A stretch of DNA of 64,000 nucleotides. Origin: Sergeia podlipaevii. Its lineage: Eukaryota > Euglenozoa > Kinetoplastea > Trypanosomatida > Trypanosomatidae. Each line of letters opens with the position of its first letter. The first letter of the stretch is position 1. A program made the translations under genes and the position numbers. The stretch is from the NCBI GenBank assembly GCA_030849805.1, contig JASANZ010002265.1, positions 1 to 64,000 on the forward strand, given 5' to 3'. The notes under the pieces were generated by a model. The model made no database searches, was not told the DNA's origin, and worked only from the letters and a program-made list of their open reading frames with translations. This document shows positions 19,508-29,900 of this stretch, one piece after another.

Positions 19508-20737
19508 CTACATAACACTGCGAAAGACCTGTTCCATCTCCTCATCGCCGAAGATGACGGGAACGGCGTAGAGCGGGTTCACCTCCTGCAGGGCATGCTT
19601 TACAAGGATGGGAAGGTCCTCCTCTTTGATTTTGTACAGCGTGTCTCCTTTGGAAAAGCCTGTAGGGATGCGCATGGACGCGTTCAAGTCTCGTATGGCT
19701 TGAATGAACTTCTTTGACTTCACCTCATTGCTGTCCTCCGGCTTTGCGACACCCGCAGCGTCCGCCAGCACAGCGAGTCGGTGATAGACGGCGCTGCCGT
19801 ACATGTCCAACACATGCGGCATAATGACGGCATTGGCGTACCCGTGCGGGATATTGTAAAAGCCGCCCAACTGGTGCGCGGCGCCGTGGATGTTGCCAAC
19901 GTACGCGCGGGTAAAGGCAAGGCCACCAAGATAGGCGGCCTCTTGCATGTTTTCGCGGGCAGTGATGTTGTCGGGATGGTCGTATGCCTCCTTCAGGTTG
20001 GCAAACACAAGACGCACGGTCGCGATTGCGTCTGCCTCCGTCTGTTTAACGTTGCTGAGATTGGTGAAGGCCTCTACAGCGTGCGTCAAAGCGTCCATGC
20101 CGGTTGTCGCAGTCATGAACTTGGGAAGCCCCACCGTCAGCAGCGGGTCCAGCACCGCGTACGGGGGAAACAGAAAGAAGTCCGTCAGTGGGTACTTCTC
20201 GTGGGTGCGTGGGTTGGTCACCACTGCCGCCAGCGTGCACTCGCTGCCTGTTCCAGCAGTGGTGGGGACCGCAACGAGAGGGGGCAACTTCCACATGACG
20301 CGGAAGAGCCCGCGCAGGCGGTGGATCGGCGTGCGTGGACGGACGTGGCGAGCGCCAACGACCTTGGCACAATCAATCGCGCTTCCGCCGCCAACAGCAA
20401 TGAGGTGGTCGCACTGGTTGGTGTTGTACACCAAAAGTGCCTCTTCAATCTGATCCACCGTCGGGTTGGGTGTCACATCCTGGTAAATGCTCACCTGAAT
20501 GCCCTCCTTCTTGAGACCTTCCAGCAATCCATCAAGGAGTCCCAGTTTCATGACGGACGCGTCCGTTACAATGAGAGGGCGTTTGAGGTTCTTTCTCTTG
20601 ACAAACGCCGGGACTTTAAGAATCGCACCGGGGCCTTTCAGTAACTGCGGGCGAGGCCAAGGAAGAATAAGAGAGGCTCCGAAGAGGACTGCCTGAAAGG
20701 CGCGGCACACGCCCCGCCACCACAGCGCAGCTGGCAT
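19508..20737 (-). CDS. Iron-containing (group III) alcohol dehydrogenase
   Basis: A 409-residue NAD(P)-dependent dehydrogenase of the FucO/AdhB class, interconverting an alcohol and an aldehyde. The nucleotide-binding motif GGGSAIDCAK is at about 116-125. Metal ligands by family position are Asp215 and His219 (GMDALTHAVEAF), His284 (GNIHGAAHQLGGF) and His298 (NIPHGYANAV), all present. PTTAGTGSE (about 158-166) is also conserved. The usual length is about 380-390; an additional N-terminal stretch of about 25 residues with hydrophobic and basic character could be a targeting or membrane-proximal leader. The C-terminus (SVM) is not a canonical peroxisomal/glycosomal signal. This is the last gene of the minus-strand unit. 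The family is common in bacteria and patchy in protists, so bacterial origin is plausible. The stop is TAG. Confidence 0.94.
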   Translation of the reverse strand: MPAALWWRGVCRAFQAVLFGASLILPWPRPQLLKGPGAILKVPAFVKRKNLKRPLIVTDASVMKLGLLDGLLEGLKKEGIQVSIYQDVTPNPTVDQIEEALLVYNTNQCDHLIAVGGGSAIDCAKVVGARHVRPRTPIHRLRGLFRVMWKLPPLVAVPTTAGTGSECTLAAVVTNPRTHEKYPLTDFFLFPPYAVLDPLLTVGLPKFMTATTGMDALTHAVEAFTNLSNVKQTEADAIATVRLVFANLKEAYDHPDNITARENMQEAAYLGGLAFTRAYVGNIHGAAHQLGGFYNIPHGYANAVIMPHVLDMYGSAVYHRLAVLADAAGVAKPEDSNEVKSKKFIQAIRDLNASMRIPTGFSKGDTLYKIKEEDLPILVKHALQEVNPLYAVPVIFGDEEMEQVFRSVM

Positions 20738-21150
20738 ATATGTTGTTCTATTTTTGCTTCTTGTCTGTTTTCTCTTTCCTTCTTTCTTTTCTTTTTTAGT
20801 GAATATGTTCTATATTGTTGACGCTATCAAAAACAAGATGCAGATGCTCCGCTGATAATCAGAATATATATATATATATATATAGTGAGAGAGAGAGATA
20901 GGAAGTGTGCAGAAAGCTCTCCTTAAAAAGGACTGTATTTGCCAGAGAGAGAGAAACTGTAGATTAGTTTGAATGCTATTATTGTTTGCTATTTTCATTG
21001 TGAAAAAAAAAGGATTTAAAAAAGAAAAGAAGAGGAATTATCTCTCCTTCTTTCTTTGTATCATCATCCAATGCTTTGCCTGCGAGAAAAAACTATGTAT
21101 ATATATGTGTGTGTGTGTGTAATGTTCGCAGACATCTCTCTCCTACACCG
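20738..21150 (-). other. AT-rich intergenic spacer
   Basis: No gene supported. An AT run (20864-20884) abuts a GA run (20885-20898). A GT repeat lies at 21107-21120. A pyrimidine tract ending in AG at 20798-20799 is on the plus strand, opposite to the direction of the flanking genes. Confidence 0.5.
20864..20898. repeat. (AT)n/(GA)n microsatellite
   Basis: About 21 bases of alternating AT are followed by a GA-rich run. Confidence 0.85.
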
Positions 21151-21624
21151 TCAAAACTCGATGATTTCATCCAGTGGGTTGGCGCGGGGCGGTGGCGCGG
21201 ACATATCGCGCGTGCGCTGCGCACGGAGAAGCGCCGCGGTCTCCTCACGACTAGTTACCGGTATTTCTACCGGCTCTACCAGAGCGCTGTCGTGGCCACC
21301 GTCAGTGGGGCCATCGATTCCTCTCTCCCAGTAGCGTGAAAAGTAAAAGCTCATCTCCAGCATCTCCGCGATTTCGTTTGTAGAGAGCTGATCGAGCTGT
21401 TCGTTAGTCACGCTCTGAAGTGCTCGCCACGCCTGCTGCTGTATCTTGCGACACAACTCCACATCTCCGACGGTGCGCACAACTTTGTTATGATACTGCT
21501 GCATTGAATACCAGCTTCCTGTACTGGATAGCGTAGAGGCGGAGGAGGCGTGACGGTGTGGTGTTACCGCAGAAACAGCTGCAAAAGCGCACGAGGCAAG
21601 TCCTACCTTAAGCAGCCTCTGCAT
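21151..21624 (-). CDS. Small hypothetical protein, possibly mitochondrial
   Basis: A 157-residue protein that I do not recognise. The N-terminus (MQRLLKVGLASCAFAAVSA) is hydrophobic with early Arg/Lys and no acid, fitting a mitochondrial presequence or a signal anchor. The middle (about 40-100) looks helical and includes VELCRKIQQQAWRALQSV and LSTNEIAEMLEMSFYFSRYW. The C-terminus is Pro/Arg-rich and ends DEIIEF. ATG 21624 was chosen; the longer frame begins with TTG ten codons upstream. The helix-turn-helix spacing is compatible with a small mitochondrial complex subunit, but that is a guess. Confidence 0.65.
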   Translation of the reverse strand: MQRLLKVGLASCAFAAVSAVTPHRHASSASTLSSTGSWYSMQQYHNKVVRTVGDVELCRKIQQQAWRALQSVTNEQLDQLSTNEIAEMLEMSFYFSRYWERGIDGPTDGGHDSALVEPVEIPVTSREETAALLRAQRTRDMSAPPPRANPLDEIIEF

Positions 21625-21875
21625 TATATTACAAGGAATTCTCTCTCTTTGCAAAACAACAACAAAATATATATATATGCAATCATCCTAAAGAAGAGGA
21701 GTGGAAAGAAGAGGCAATGAAATATATATATATTAAAACAACAATAACGGCAACAAGAGGATAATGACCATACCGTGAAGATAGCTGAGAAGTGGAAAAT
21801 GTTTACAACTAAAAAAAAAAAAAAAAGATGTGAGAAGATGCCTTTTTGCACGAAAAAGACATCCAAACATGGCCA

Positions 21876-23540
21876 CTAAAACAAGTTCGTCAACTCTTCG
21901 TAAAGCTCTCCGTTAGTCTTCCTCTTGACTTGACGCTGCTGGTGATGCTGTTGCTGGCCGCTTCGCCTGCCACCACGCTGCGTCGCAGCCCCGTTGGAGA
22001 GAGGACGAGGCGGGTTGCGCACTACGTAGCCATCTTCATCGTACGCATCGTCCTGCTTCTCACCAGCACCATCCTCAGCTTTGTTGCTCGCCTTCGCTCC
22101 GCGGCGCCGAGCTTCTTGCTCAAGCACGAGTGCCTCGAGACGAACAGAAGGCGGCTGTGCTAGCCACACCTCGACACCTACCGATGCATCATTGCGTGCG
22201 ACCTGATCGTCAAGAATCAGGTCCACCGCCTTGTTTACGTCTGTGTAGACAAAGGCTGTGTCACGCGAGGTGAGTTCCACGACAAACTGAAACGGCGAGT
22301 TGTAGGGCCGCTCAAGTATGGTCTTTTTGGTTTTGTTTCGCAACCGGCGCTCCTCGTTACTCAAGAAGGCCTGCGCAGATCCGCCGACCAGCATGTTTAG
22401 AGCTTGGTTTTGCAAAAGACTCTCCAAGCTCTCGCCGTGGCATGTAGCTATCATGCGCACACCACGTTGTGCAATCGACCACGCCGCCTCCGCCTCCGCC
22501 GCGTTCGCAAGCTCATCCACAACAAGAAACTCAGGTGTGTGGTTCTGAATAGCCTCCACCATCACCGCACTCTGCGCCTCACGCCGTGGCACTTGCAGGC
22601 GCCGGCAGCGACCAAGAAACGGCAGCGGACACGCCCCATCCCCGCCAATCTCATTGGACGTGTCCACGATCGCAACGCGTGGCTGTCCGGGCCCTTGCGC
22701 CAGCGATGCAGCGAGATCTCTCAGCAGTGTCGTTTTCCCCATGCCAGCTTTGGAGATGATCAGTACACTACCAGTGCGCGCTAACGGGAGCAACACCCGT
22801 GCCGCGTTGGGTACGTAGCGGCCCACCCTCACCGTCACCCCAAGCACCGCGCCTGCCCGGTCGCGCCACACGGATACTCGATGAGCAGTGTGTGCGATAC
22901 AGCCGCGGCCATCATCCCCAATACGACCGATCTGCCGCAGAACAAAGCGAAGGTCCGGCTCGCTTGGAGGGGATAGATGCACCATCCACGTGCCCCCACC
23001 GCCTCGCACCTCCACGGTCTGGCCAAGATGGATAAAAAACTCCTCCACATCTGCGTAGTTGAACGTGGGGCTTGCAACCACGCCAGCATGAAGGTCTGGT
23101 GGCAGGAGAGACATGAGGTGCATCGTGTCAGACCGTGCCGCACACAAAGCAAGCGCAACAAAATCAGTGTCTAGCATCGCCCCGGCCCTGGCCGGGTCTG
23201 TGTCACGTGCCGTTGCATGCGCAACATGAAGCCTACGCCACGCTTCTTCTAGAGTCGAAGCCGCCCAGACATCGGGCAGAGTTTGAAACGCTTCGATCTC
23301 TGGCGTGGCCTCCACCACTTCTGCGAGGGAGTGGGTCGAAACTGAGGATGTTGGGACGCGGGCTACCTGGGGAAGTGAAGCTGCGGTGACGGTTGCGGCA
23401 GCGGTACTCCCTATCGTAAGCGTCTTGGTGCGTATAAAGCGGGTTCCCACAGACATTGTTGTGCGCGATAGAGGCGAGTGCCATCTCGTAAATGCTGAGC
23501 AGGCACTATTACAGCCACAACGACGGAGTGGCATCTGCAT
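21876..23540 (-). CDS. Ycf45/SpoIIIAA-type P-loop ATPase with mitochondrial-like leader
   Basis: A 554-residue protein. The ATPase domain (about 220-420) closely follows the cyanobacterial/plastid Ycf45 and sporulation SpoIIIAA family. It has Walker A AGMGKTTLLRDLA (Lys about 269), VAIVDTSNEIGGDG, FLGRCRRLQVP, Walker B FLVVDELANAAEA, ERGVR-like QRGVRMIATCHGESLESLLQN and a LVGG...LSNEE...KKTILERP segment. In bacteria and plastids these proteins are uncharacterised or linked to assembly ATPases of the secretion-ATPase superfamily. The first about 45 residues are Arg/Ser/Thr-rich with no acids, as in mitochondrial presequences. A second ATG lies two codons downstream. Residues 470-554 are low complexity (Gln/His). 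Biochemical function is unknown; ATP binding is secure from the motifs. Confidence 0.83.
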   Translation of the reverse strand: MQMPLRRCGCNSACSAFTRWHSPLSRTTMSVGTRFIRTKTLTIGSTAAATVTAASLPQVARVPTSSVSTHSLAEVVEATPEIEAFQTLPDVWAASTLEEAWRRLHVAHATARDTDPARAGAMLDTDFVALALCAARSDTMHLMSLLPPDLHAGVVASPTFNYADVEEFFIHLGQTVEVRGGGGTWMVHLSPPSEPDLRFVLRQIGRIGDDGRGCIAHTAHRVSVWRDRAGAVLGVTVRVGRYVPNAARVLLPLARTGSVLIISKAGMGKTTLLRDLAASLAQGPGQPRVAIVDTSNEIGGDGACPLPFLGRCRRLQVPRREAQSAVMVEAIQNHTPEFLVVDELANAAEAEAAWSIAQRGVRMIATCHGESLESLLQNQALNMLVGGSAQAFLSNEERRLRNKTKKTILERPYNSPFQFVVELTSRDTAFVYTDVNKAVDLILDDQVARNDASVGVEVWLAQPPSVRLEALVLEQEARRRGAKASNKAEDGAGEKQDDAYDEDGYVVRNPPRPLSNGAATQRGGRRSGQQQHHQQRQVKRKTNGELYEELTNLF

Positions 23541-23951
23541 CTATATATCAATAAACAAACTTAAAATACAAAAGAAAATAAAAAATAAACGGCAGAGTAG
23601 CTTGTACTAGTAGTAAAGAGTGGTTGCAAGAAGAGGAAAAAAAAGAAAAAAATGTTTGTGGCAATTGAATAAAATGCAATAAAAAAAAGGCGTCATAATC
23701 AATAATAATAAACGCATCTGCACAACCTCACAGCAAACACTTCAGCAAAGAAAGAAAAAAAAAATAGAAAAGAACAGAAAACTGAGGTGTAGATTCGTTT
23801 GAAATTGAAGAGATAATATTAGTAGAATGCATTTAAAACGAAAAAAAAAAAAAATCTTGCAAGGCGGAATGATGGCGATGCATTTCCTAATGTTCTTTGT
23901 TTACCCGCTGTTTATGCTGATTTTTTTTCTTTTTTAAAGATGGATCAGGCC
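23541..23951 (-). other. AT-rich intergenic spacer
   Basis: No gene supported. A-runs (23748-23765, 23840-23855) and scattered AATAAT are present. Confidence 0.5.
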
Positions 23952-24578
23952 TTACATAAAGTCATCCTCATCAGGCACCTCGCCCTGGTTGGTGCGCATG
24001 TTTGACTCCACCATGACGCTCGCATAGGACCTCTGCTCCGCCAGTCGCTTCTGCTCTTCGCGCTCCAGCTTCTCAGCCTCTGCCGTGGCAGCTGCCGCTG
24101 CACGCTGCGCACGGCGCTCCTCTGCATCGCGTTCTTGCCGGAGAGCCATAAAGTCAACGTTCTTCTTCTCCACTTTGGTCTTCTCAAGTGCGCGTAGCAC
24201 CGTAGTATCCTTCTTGGCCACCGTGTGGTAGCGACGCTGGCGCTCATCGTGAAAGCCAACTTGACCCACATCCATCCCGTTGGTCTTATGCAGGTTAGCC
24301 CATGGAGTATAGACGATGCGGACATCATTCAGTTTGCATCCTTCAATGCTATTCGCCTTGGTCAGCTGGCAGCACTCCTCAATCATGGCAGGCTTCAGGT
24401 CGTCCATGCCTTTGCCCTTGGGCATGCGCACGTAAACATGAGCACTGCTGTGGGAATCCACATGAAACCAGATATCCTCTGGCCATCCGTACTTGATGAG
24501 CTTCTCGTTTTCGAACTTGTCCTCACCCATGTAGCACACAACGCTGGGGTCGGACGTGAGAGTGAAGTAAAACACCAT
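23952..24578 (-). CDS. CCDC25: CCDC25 / Jlp2-family protein (NFACT-R domain)
   Basis: This 208-residue protein is the same length as animal CCDC25. It carries the family hallmarks in order: MVFYFT at the start, YMGEDKFENEKLIKYGWPED, IWFHVDSHSSAHVY, KANSIEGCKLNDV, VYTPWANLHKT, MDVGQVGFH, LEKTKVEKK, and a charged coiled coil ending in SYASVMVESNM and an acidic DEDDFM. The NFACT-R (DUF814) domain spans about 1-120 and the coiled coil about 125-185. Relatives bind RNA/ribosomes (NFACT proteins), and human CCDC25 was reported to sense extracellular DNA. The ancestral role is likely translation-related, which is inference. The start is unambiguous because homology begins at Met1. Confidence 0.96.
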   Translation of the reverse strand: MVFYFTLTSDPSVVCYMGEDKFENEKLIKYGWPEDIWFHVDSHSSAHVYVRMPKGKGMDDLKPAMIEECCQLTKANSIEGCKLNDVRIVYTPWANLHKTNGMDVGQVGFHDERQRRYHTVAKKDTTVLRALEKTKVEKKNVDFMALRQERDAEERRAQRAAAAATAEAEKLEREEQKRLAEQRSYASVMVESNMRTNQGEVPDEDDFM

Positions 24579-25265
24579 TTGTATGTGTGTTTTTTTTTTT
24601 TAAGAATAAGTAAACTAGAAAAGTATATGTACGCAAAGCAAAATAATATCTCCGCCCGTCAGTGCGTATGACTAAGAAAGTATAAATATCTTCTTTTTGC
24701 AAAAGTACTAATCAGAAAATGTAACGGAGAAAACATATATAAGAAAAACGTGGTGAGAAAACATGATTCGACATACAAAAACAAGTACGTCGAAGAAGAT
24801 AGCACAAGCATTTCCTGATCCCGTCAATTGCACGGCACCCTTGTGTGTCACATTGCGTCTTTTGTAGATGCCAAATCCGCCACAGTCAGAAAACAAAAAG
24901 AAAAGAGGTCAAAAAGGAATTGCAAATGTTCTTTCTCACTGATGCATTGAAAAATAAATAACACGGAGAAAAAAAAGCAATCATATCACTAGTTTAGGAT
25001 CTAAGGGTGAAATAGAATGCACTAAGGGGGCGACTTGTTTAGCCGACAAAAGTCAACAAACAGGCAAACACATGTATGTGCAAAGACTGTACGTAATATC
25101 TAAATTTCATGCCGCTTTTCAAAAGGATGTAGGCTCTTGCATATCCATTGCAACTCAAGAAAAAGAAAAACATCTGTACTCTAACCTAGCAACATCAACA
25201 GCAACTACAGGAAGGAAAAAATATCTATCTATCTCTTTTTTGATAATCACACATAGTACACGCAT
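24579..25265 (-). other. AT-rich intergenic spacer
   Basis: No gene supported over about 0.69 kb. It is A-rich on the plus strand, with ATCTATCTATCT near 25221-25233. An open frame on the plus strand entering CCDC25 (24225-24671) is an antisense shadow. Confidence 0.5.
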
Positions 25266-26318
25266 TCAGCGTACCCAACTTGAAATAGGTTGGCCGGTAA
25301 TAATGTCAAACGAACGTGGCGGCGGCTTAGCGCTACTGGAGCGTCCGCGCCAGCAAGTTTGCGGCTCCTGTGTGGACTGAGCTGAGAAAGTGTTATGACA
25401 GCGCTGTGGCTGTGGGGTCGAAGAACGTGCACGTAGTGCCGTTGCCACCGCCTGCTTTTCCTCTTTGATATTCACACTGCTCGTGCTACGGTCGCCATGA
25501 GCCCTCATGACATCACCCGCTGCAAGGCAAAAATTGCTTTGATTTCTATATTCTTGTCGTGGCGGGGCCTCCTGGCGTGCGATGCCAATGGCATGAAGCT
25601 CTGCTTGACGCTGCTGGACTGACTTCCAGTGCTCTGGCTGCGGCACACGACGCACGCCGCGATGGACGTCATCCACGCTACGAGAGCGCCGCTCAGGAAA
25701 CATACGCAAACCAGTGTGCCGGGGCTTTAACACCATCGGTTCTGGCACCTTCCGCTCCGGCGGTGGCTCCTCACGCGGGAGTAACGCGCCGTAGGACAGA
25801 TGGTCAGTGGGACCGCGATAACGCTGCCGAATGCGGCTCTGTGGCCGCTGCAGCTGATGTGATTGCCCTTGCTGCGGTGATGTGTCGCTGCACTGGAGAA
25901 GGTGTCGATATGCAGGAGAATCGTGTCTGGGTTCAGGAATGTAGCGCTTCTGGCGTGGTGTAGGTGAAGCGTCAAAGCGAGGCTCAAGGTTAGATCCTAG
26001 TTGGTCGCGCTGCCTGAAGGCGGCACTGTAGCTGCGACCACTGCTTCGTGAAACAAGGCTTGGAGGATCCACACCAAACTCAAAGTGATCTTGACCGCGA
26101 CGGAAGTGGCGTCGGCATCGCACCGGCGTAGCATCACGTGCAAGATCATTTTCGTAGAGTGAGAGCGCCGTGTTGGGGAGACTGTGGTCGTATAACGCAC
26201 GTGCTGCTTCAGCGCGATGCGCGCGGGGTTTGATAGAATCAGCATCCATGATGGACATGAAGAGCGACCCTACAGGCTTGTAGCGATCCGCCTCCACATC
26301 TGCATGGGTGAACTTCAT
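25266..26318 (-). CDS. Basic hypothetical protein (possible flagellar/axonemal)
   Basis: A 350-residue, Arg/Gln/Pro/Ser-rich protein, mostly disordered, that I do not recognise. Recurrent short motifs include RRHFRRGQDHFEFG, RYRGPTDHLSYGALLPREEPP and, near the C-terminus, RSFDIITGQPI. The last resembles short F-(D/N)-I-(I/L)-TG elements seen in microtubule-associated ciliary proteins. That resemblance, and the absence of folded domains, make a cytoskeletal role conceivable but unproven. ATG at 26318, TGA stop. Confidence 0.68.
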   Translation of the reverse strand: MKFTHADVEADRYKPVGSLFMSIMDADSIKPRAHRAEAARALYDHSLPNTALSLYENDLARDATPVRCRRHFRRGQDHFEFGVDPPSLVSRSSGRSYSAAFRQRDQLGSNLEPRFDASPTPRQKRYIPEPRHDSPAYRHLLQCSDTSPQQGQSHQLQRPQSRIRQRYRGPTDHLSYGALLPREEPPPERKVPEPMVLKPRHTGLRMFPERRSRSVDDVHRGVRRVPQPEHWKSVQQRQAELHAIGIARQEAPPRQEYRNQSNFCLAAGDVMRAHGDRSTSSVNIKEEKQAVATALRARSSTPQPQRCHNTFSAQSTQEPQTCWRGRSSSAKPPPRSFDIITGQPISSWVR

Positions 26319-26910
26319 TCCTTTTTCTGTTTTGTTGCTTACCTTTCTTTTGATGAGTAATGCTCAATAATTACTGCAATTCTCTCTGCTGTAGGATTGC
26401 ACGCCCAAAAAGTTAGAAAAAGATTTTTAAAATCTTCCGGAAATGACTTTGTGCCCCTATTCTATTTATGAAGCCTATTTCAATAAGTCAGTGCGGTGGC
26501 CACATTCGGTATGATTGATTTGATAAGTAGAATGAAAAAAAAGAAAAAGGAAAGCGTCGAAAGAAACAATAGCAACGGTGTAAATAATAATAAAAAAGAC
26601 GCATAGAAGTTTTGTCTTCTTCTCTTAGTTCTTTTGCTATCATTGATAGTCAATACCAAGCAAATATATGTGTCCCCCCTCCCCCTATTTTACGCTGCAT
26701 TTACTCTTTTATAATTGCTTTTCGTTGATGAATGTAATTGTGCTTCGAACGGGCAAAATAAATATATATGATTTAGGTGCAGACTGCACAGTGAATGCAA
26801 ATGCGCATTTTCGGCAAACACACCAGTATTCATCCGCAGCACCTCCCCTTCCTCCTTCAGAAGCTTCATTCCTTTCCTTTCCTTTTTTTTATCGCTCACT
26901 TATTTGATAC
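26319..26910 (-). other. AT-rich intergenic spacer
   Basis: No gene supported. A-rich tracts (26534-26550) and C/T tracts (26672-26688) are present. The latter are on the plus strand and so not obviously splice signals for the minus-strand genes. Confidence 0.5.
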
Positions 26911-29900
26911 CTATTGTGTTGTTCGCCGAATTTCCAGCGATAGTGACGAATGACAGGTACAACTTTTCAAGAAGGCGTTCAAAGCAAGAAAGAAACCCAG
27001 AGATGCAAAGAAACGGGGAAACAGTGGTGCACGCTCACGCTGAATCGGTACCTGTGCCCACACCTTGCCTGTTTGCGCGTCAATCGCAAATTCAATTGCA
27101 TCACCACCCTTGTAATTAAACAGTCCTGTCAGCAAAGGAACTCGTACCACTGTGCTCGACTCTAGAGTGGCCGCGTTGCATTTAAATCGAAAGTACTTGA
27201 GGAAGAGCTCACTCGCCAGTGCCTCCCCCTCCGACTGACTATTGTCAGTAGTAGTAGCTTGAACCACAGAAACTCGCGTCGGTTCCGGATCCACAGCGAA
27301 GAGCATCTCGCGCAGTTGTGGTCGTGAAGATGCGGCGGCAGCAGCTCCCGCAGCCGCACTCGATCTCTGTCGCAGCAGCTGTGGTGAAGACACGGATACT
27401 CCAGTGAGGAAATTGAAGTTCTCGCTGAATGCACGTCCCAGCAGTGGTGCACGACCACTAAGAGGGCTTGTGGGAAGGCTTGCATCACTGTACTCTACCG
27501 CATGCACCTCCGTTCTCTCAGGTACGCCGTGCTCTTCCTCCTCCCCCTTCGTGTCTTCAGCACGCTCTGGCGCTTCCTGAGCACTGGCACAATGATTACC
27601 ACCAGCTCGGTCACTTGTATCACCATCATCCTCTCGTCGCAACGCATCACCGTTGTTGTTGTTGTTGTTGTTGTTGTTGTGAGAAATCGGCATCCCACCC
27701 GCCGCAGCAGCAGCAATCAGAGCAGCGCCATAACGAGCAGTACAGCACAGAGCAGCATCACGAAATGTGAAATCGTTTTGATGAAACCTTTCGTCATCTT
27801 CATAATTCGCTTCAGCTGGCATGCCGGCAAATATATTTTTTCGGTAACCCAAACCTTCTCCAACCGACGCCATGGAGCGTAGTACGTCGCGTGTGTTAGT
27901 TTCATTTTCTTCATCTAGTCTCAAAGGTGCTGTCAAGATAGTGTTCTCGTACTCCGTAATCGCAGACATACTATCCTCTGTCATCAACGGCATGCGAAGT
28001 AGCAGGTCACGTCCATTGACAACACAGCTCGCATAATCTTCGCAAATTGCCGTGTAAAACACCAGCTGCATCTGCTGGCTCGCGCCGAGCAGCTCTACCA
28101 GTGCAGCTCGCGTTTCCTCAACGTCATACGCAGGAACTGGAAAAAATGTGGCGTCCTCCTCAAAACGGAGAATATTCTGCTGTAGCGAGCGCACCTCCGC
28201 AACGCCCTCAGCCATATGCTCTAGAGAGAAAGAATGCCTAGGGCTCTCCGTAAGCGTTAACATATAGCTTTGCATGAGAGAAGTCCAGTCTATCGCCCCC
28301 TTGTCAGCAAGGATACGACCTTTCTCCCAGTAGCAGAGCTGGCGTGAACGACGCCACAGGGCAGTTATAATCTCGTCGCTCCTGCGCTGAAGGGTTTCTT
28401 CGTCCGCGATGAGCGAAGCCCGCTCCTCCTCCCCGAGACCACATTCTCGCACTGTCGTGTTGGTCCGTTCCCACATCTGTGAGCGTGCGAGCAGAACGCG
28501 CTCCAGAGATAGAATGAGCTTTTCCGTTATCACCCTAGACATCTCTTTGCGCTCCGCAAACTGTCCAAGAAATGTGTGGTCAGCAAAAGAATCAAAAATG
28601 GGATCCGTTGTCCTGGCGGTGGTTGCGTGAGCACCGGTACTACGAGCGGTGGGAGCGTTAGGCAGATTCCTCTTCTGCTCTTGCTGCTGCAGCTGATAGT
28701 GGTAGGTTGTGTTTACTGTAGCGGCAAGTCTGCTCCTGCCGCTGCCCTCCGCTGCCTCGTTGGATGTGGCCAGGACCTGCCGCGCCGCCGGGCACGAGGC
28801 CGCTGCGTCTACGCTCGCCAAGGACTTCGTCATAACGGTTTCTGTGATGTCCGTCAAACACCTTACCATGTCTCCCAAAAGTATCTCAAGTCCTGCGCAC
28901 ATCGCCTCCACGCGTGCGGATACTTTGTCAAGTTGGCAGCAGAGACGCAGCTCGGTATTGAGGAGGCTCAAGTATCGCGACCGCACCTCATGCCGCTTCG
29001 TTGGTGAGCTTCGCGTCCATAGCTGGTGGTACTGGTTTATGACACTGACTGCCATGAGTCCCTCCACAGCAGTGGCGCGCTGCAACAGGGGCAGAAGGCC
29101 GTTCCGAGAAAGCTCCACGTGACAGCGAGAAAGAACTCCAATGTGGCTGCAAAACGCTTGGAATCCAGTATTGCCCTCGATGAGCGCTCTCCGTGCGACA
29201 CTCGTGAGCTCATCCACAAGAGGTCCCGCCTCTCGCATTACGACCTGCATATTCTCAACTACGCTGTTGGAAATGCGCAGGAGGCTGGAAAGAAAGAGAA
29301 GTGGCTGCACGCCGCGATCCCGCTGACCCCAGCGCATGCGATCGATTGTCAGTGTTTGAGTGCCAATCGTTGCTGGGAGGAACACATTATAGGAGGCTGA
29401 AAAGCCTGAGGCCGCCTGCGTGCACACCACGCTGCATCGTTGAAAGTCTGCCCATGTGTATGAAACGGACAGCACGCGCAGGTCGCTCAGCAGCAGTTTA
29501 GGGTTCGCCGCCTCGAGATACCCGTTTAGAAGTGCCCCAACGTCGTCTTTGCTAAATAGGAACGGGAATATCTGCGGAACTCCACTACCGTCCCTTTCAT
29601 CTATGTCACCATCGCGAGCAAGCACACCAACTGAGCCAGAAGCAGCACCAACAGCGGCATCATAAGAGCCGCCTATGACGCCATCCATCATCACGCCAGC
29701 GTTGAGCGCACCGCTCCCTTGGCCATGTCCGTGAAGGCAATTATAATACTCAACACATAAAAAAGCATGATCCGAAAATTGGCCACGACAGTCTGCGCAT
29801 AGTCGGCTTAGGCAGTAAGGGCAAACCTGGCACGTGTCAGAATCCACCGAACACCACTCACATTCCCGCAGTTCATTATCATCGTGCTCCAGCAGCAGCG

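Noticed and set aside
19781..20644. A 287-codon open frame on the plus strand
   Set aside because: It is exactly antisense to the iron-containing alcohol dehydrogenase, whose motifs are all intact; the antisense frame has no recognisable features.
20750..20799. A textbook polypyrimidine-AG acceptor on the plus strand
   Set aside because: It lies within the minus-strand unit, and no plus-strand reading frame follows.
21624..21866. An 80-codon frame continuing in phase after the TAG of the Ycf45-like gene
   Set aside because: T-rich, Phe/Leu/Ile-biased translation of spacer; unlike the 45523-45708 extension it lacks gene-like composition.
24225..24671. A 148-codon plus-strand frame
   Set aside because: Antisense to CCDC25 and running into AT-rich spacer; no domain.
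27652..27682. GTT trinucleotide microsatellite
   Set aside because: It encodes the Asn run of the RING/B-box protein in frame; it is part of the coding region, not a separate element.
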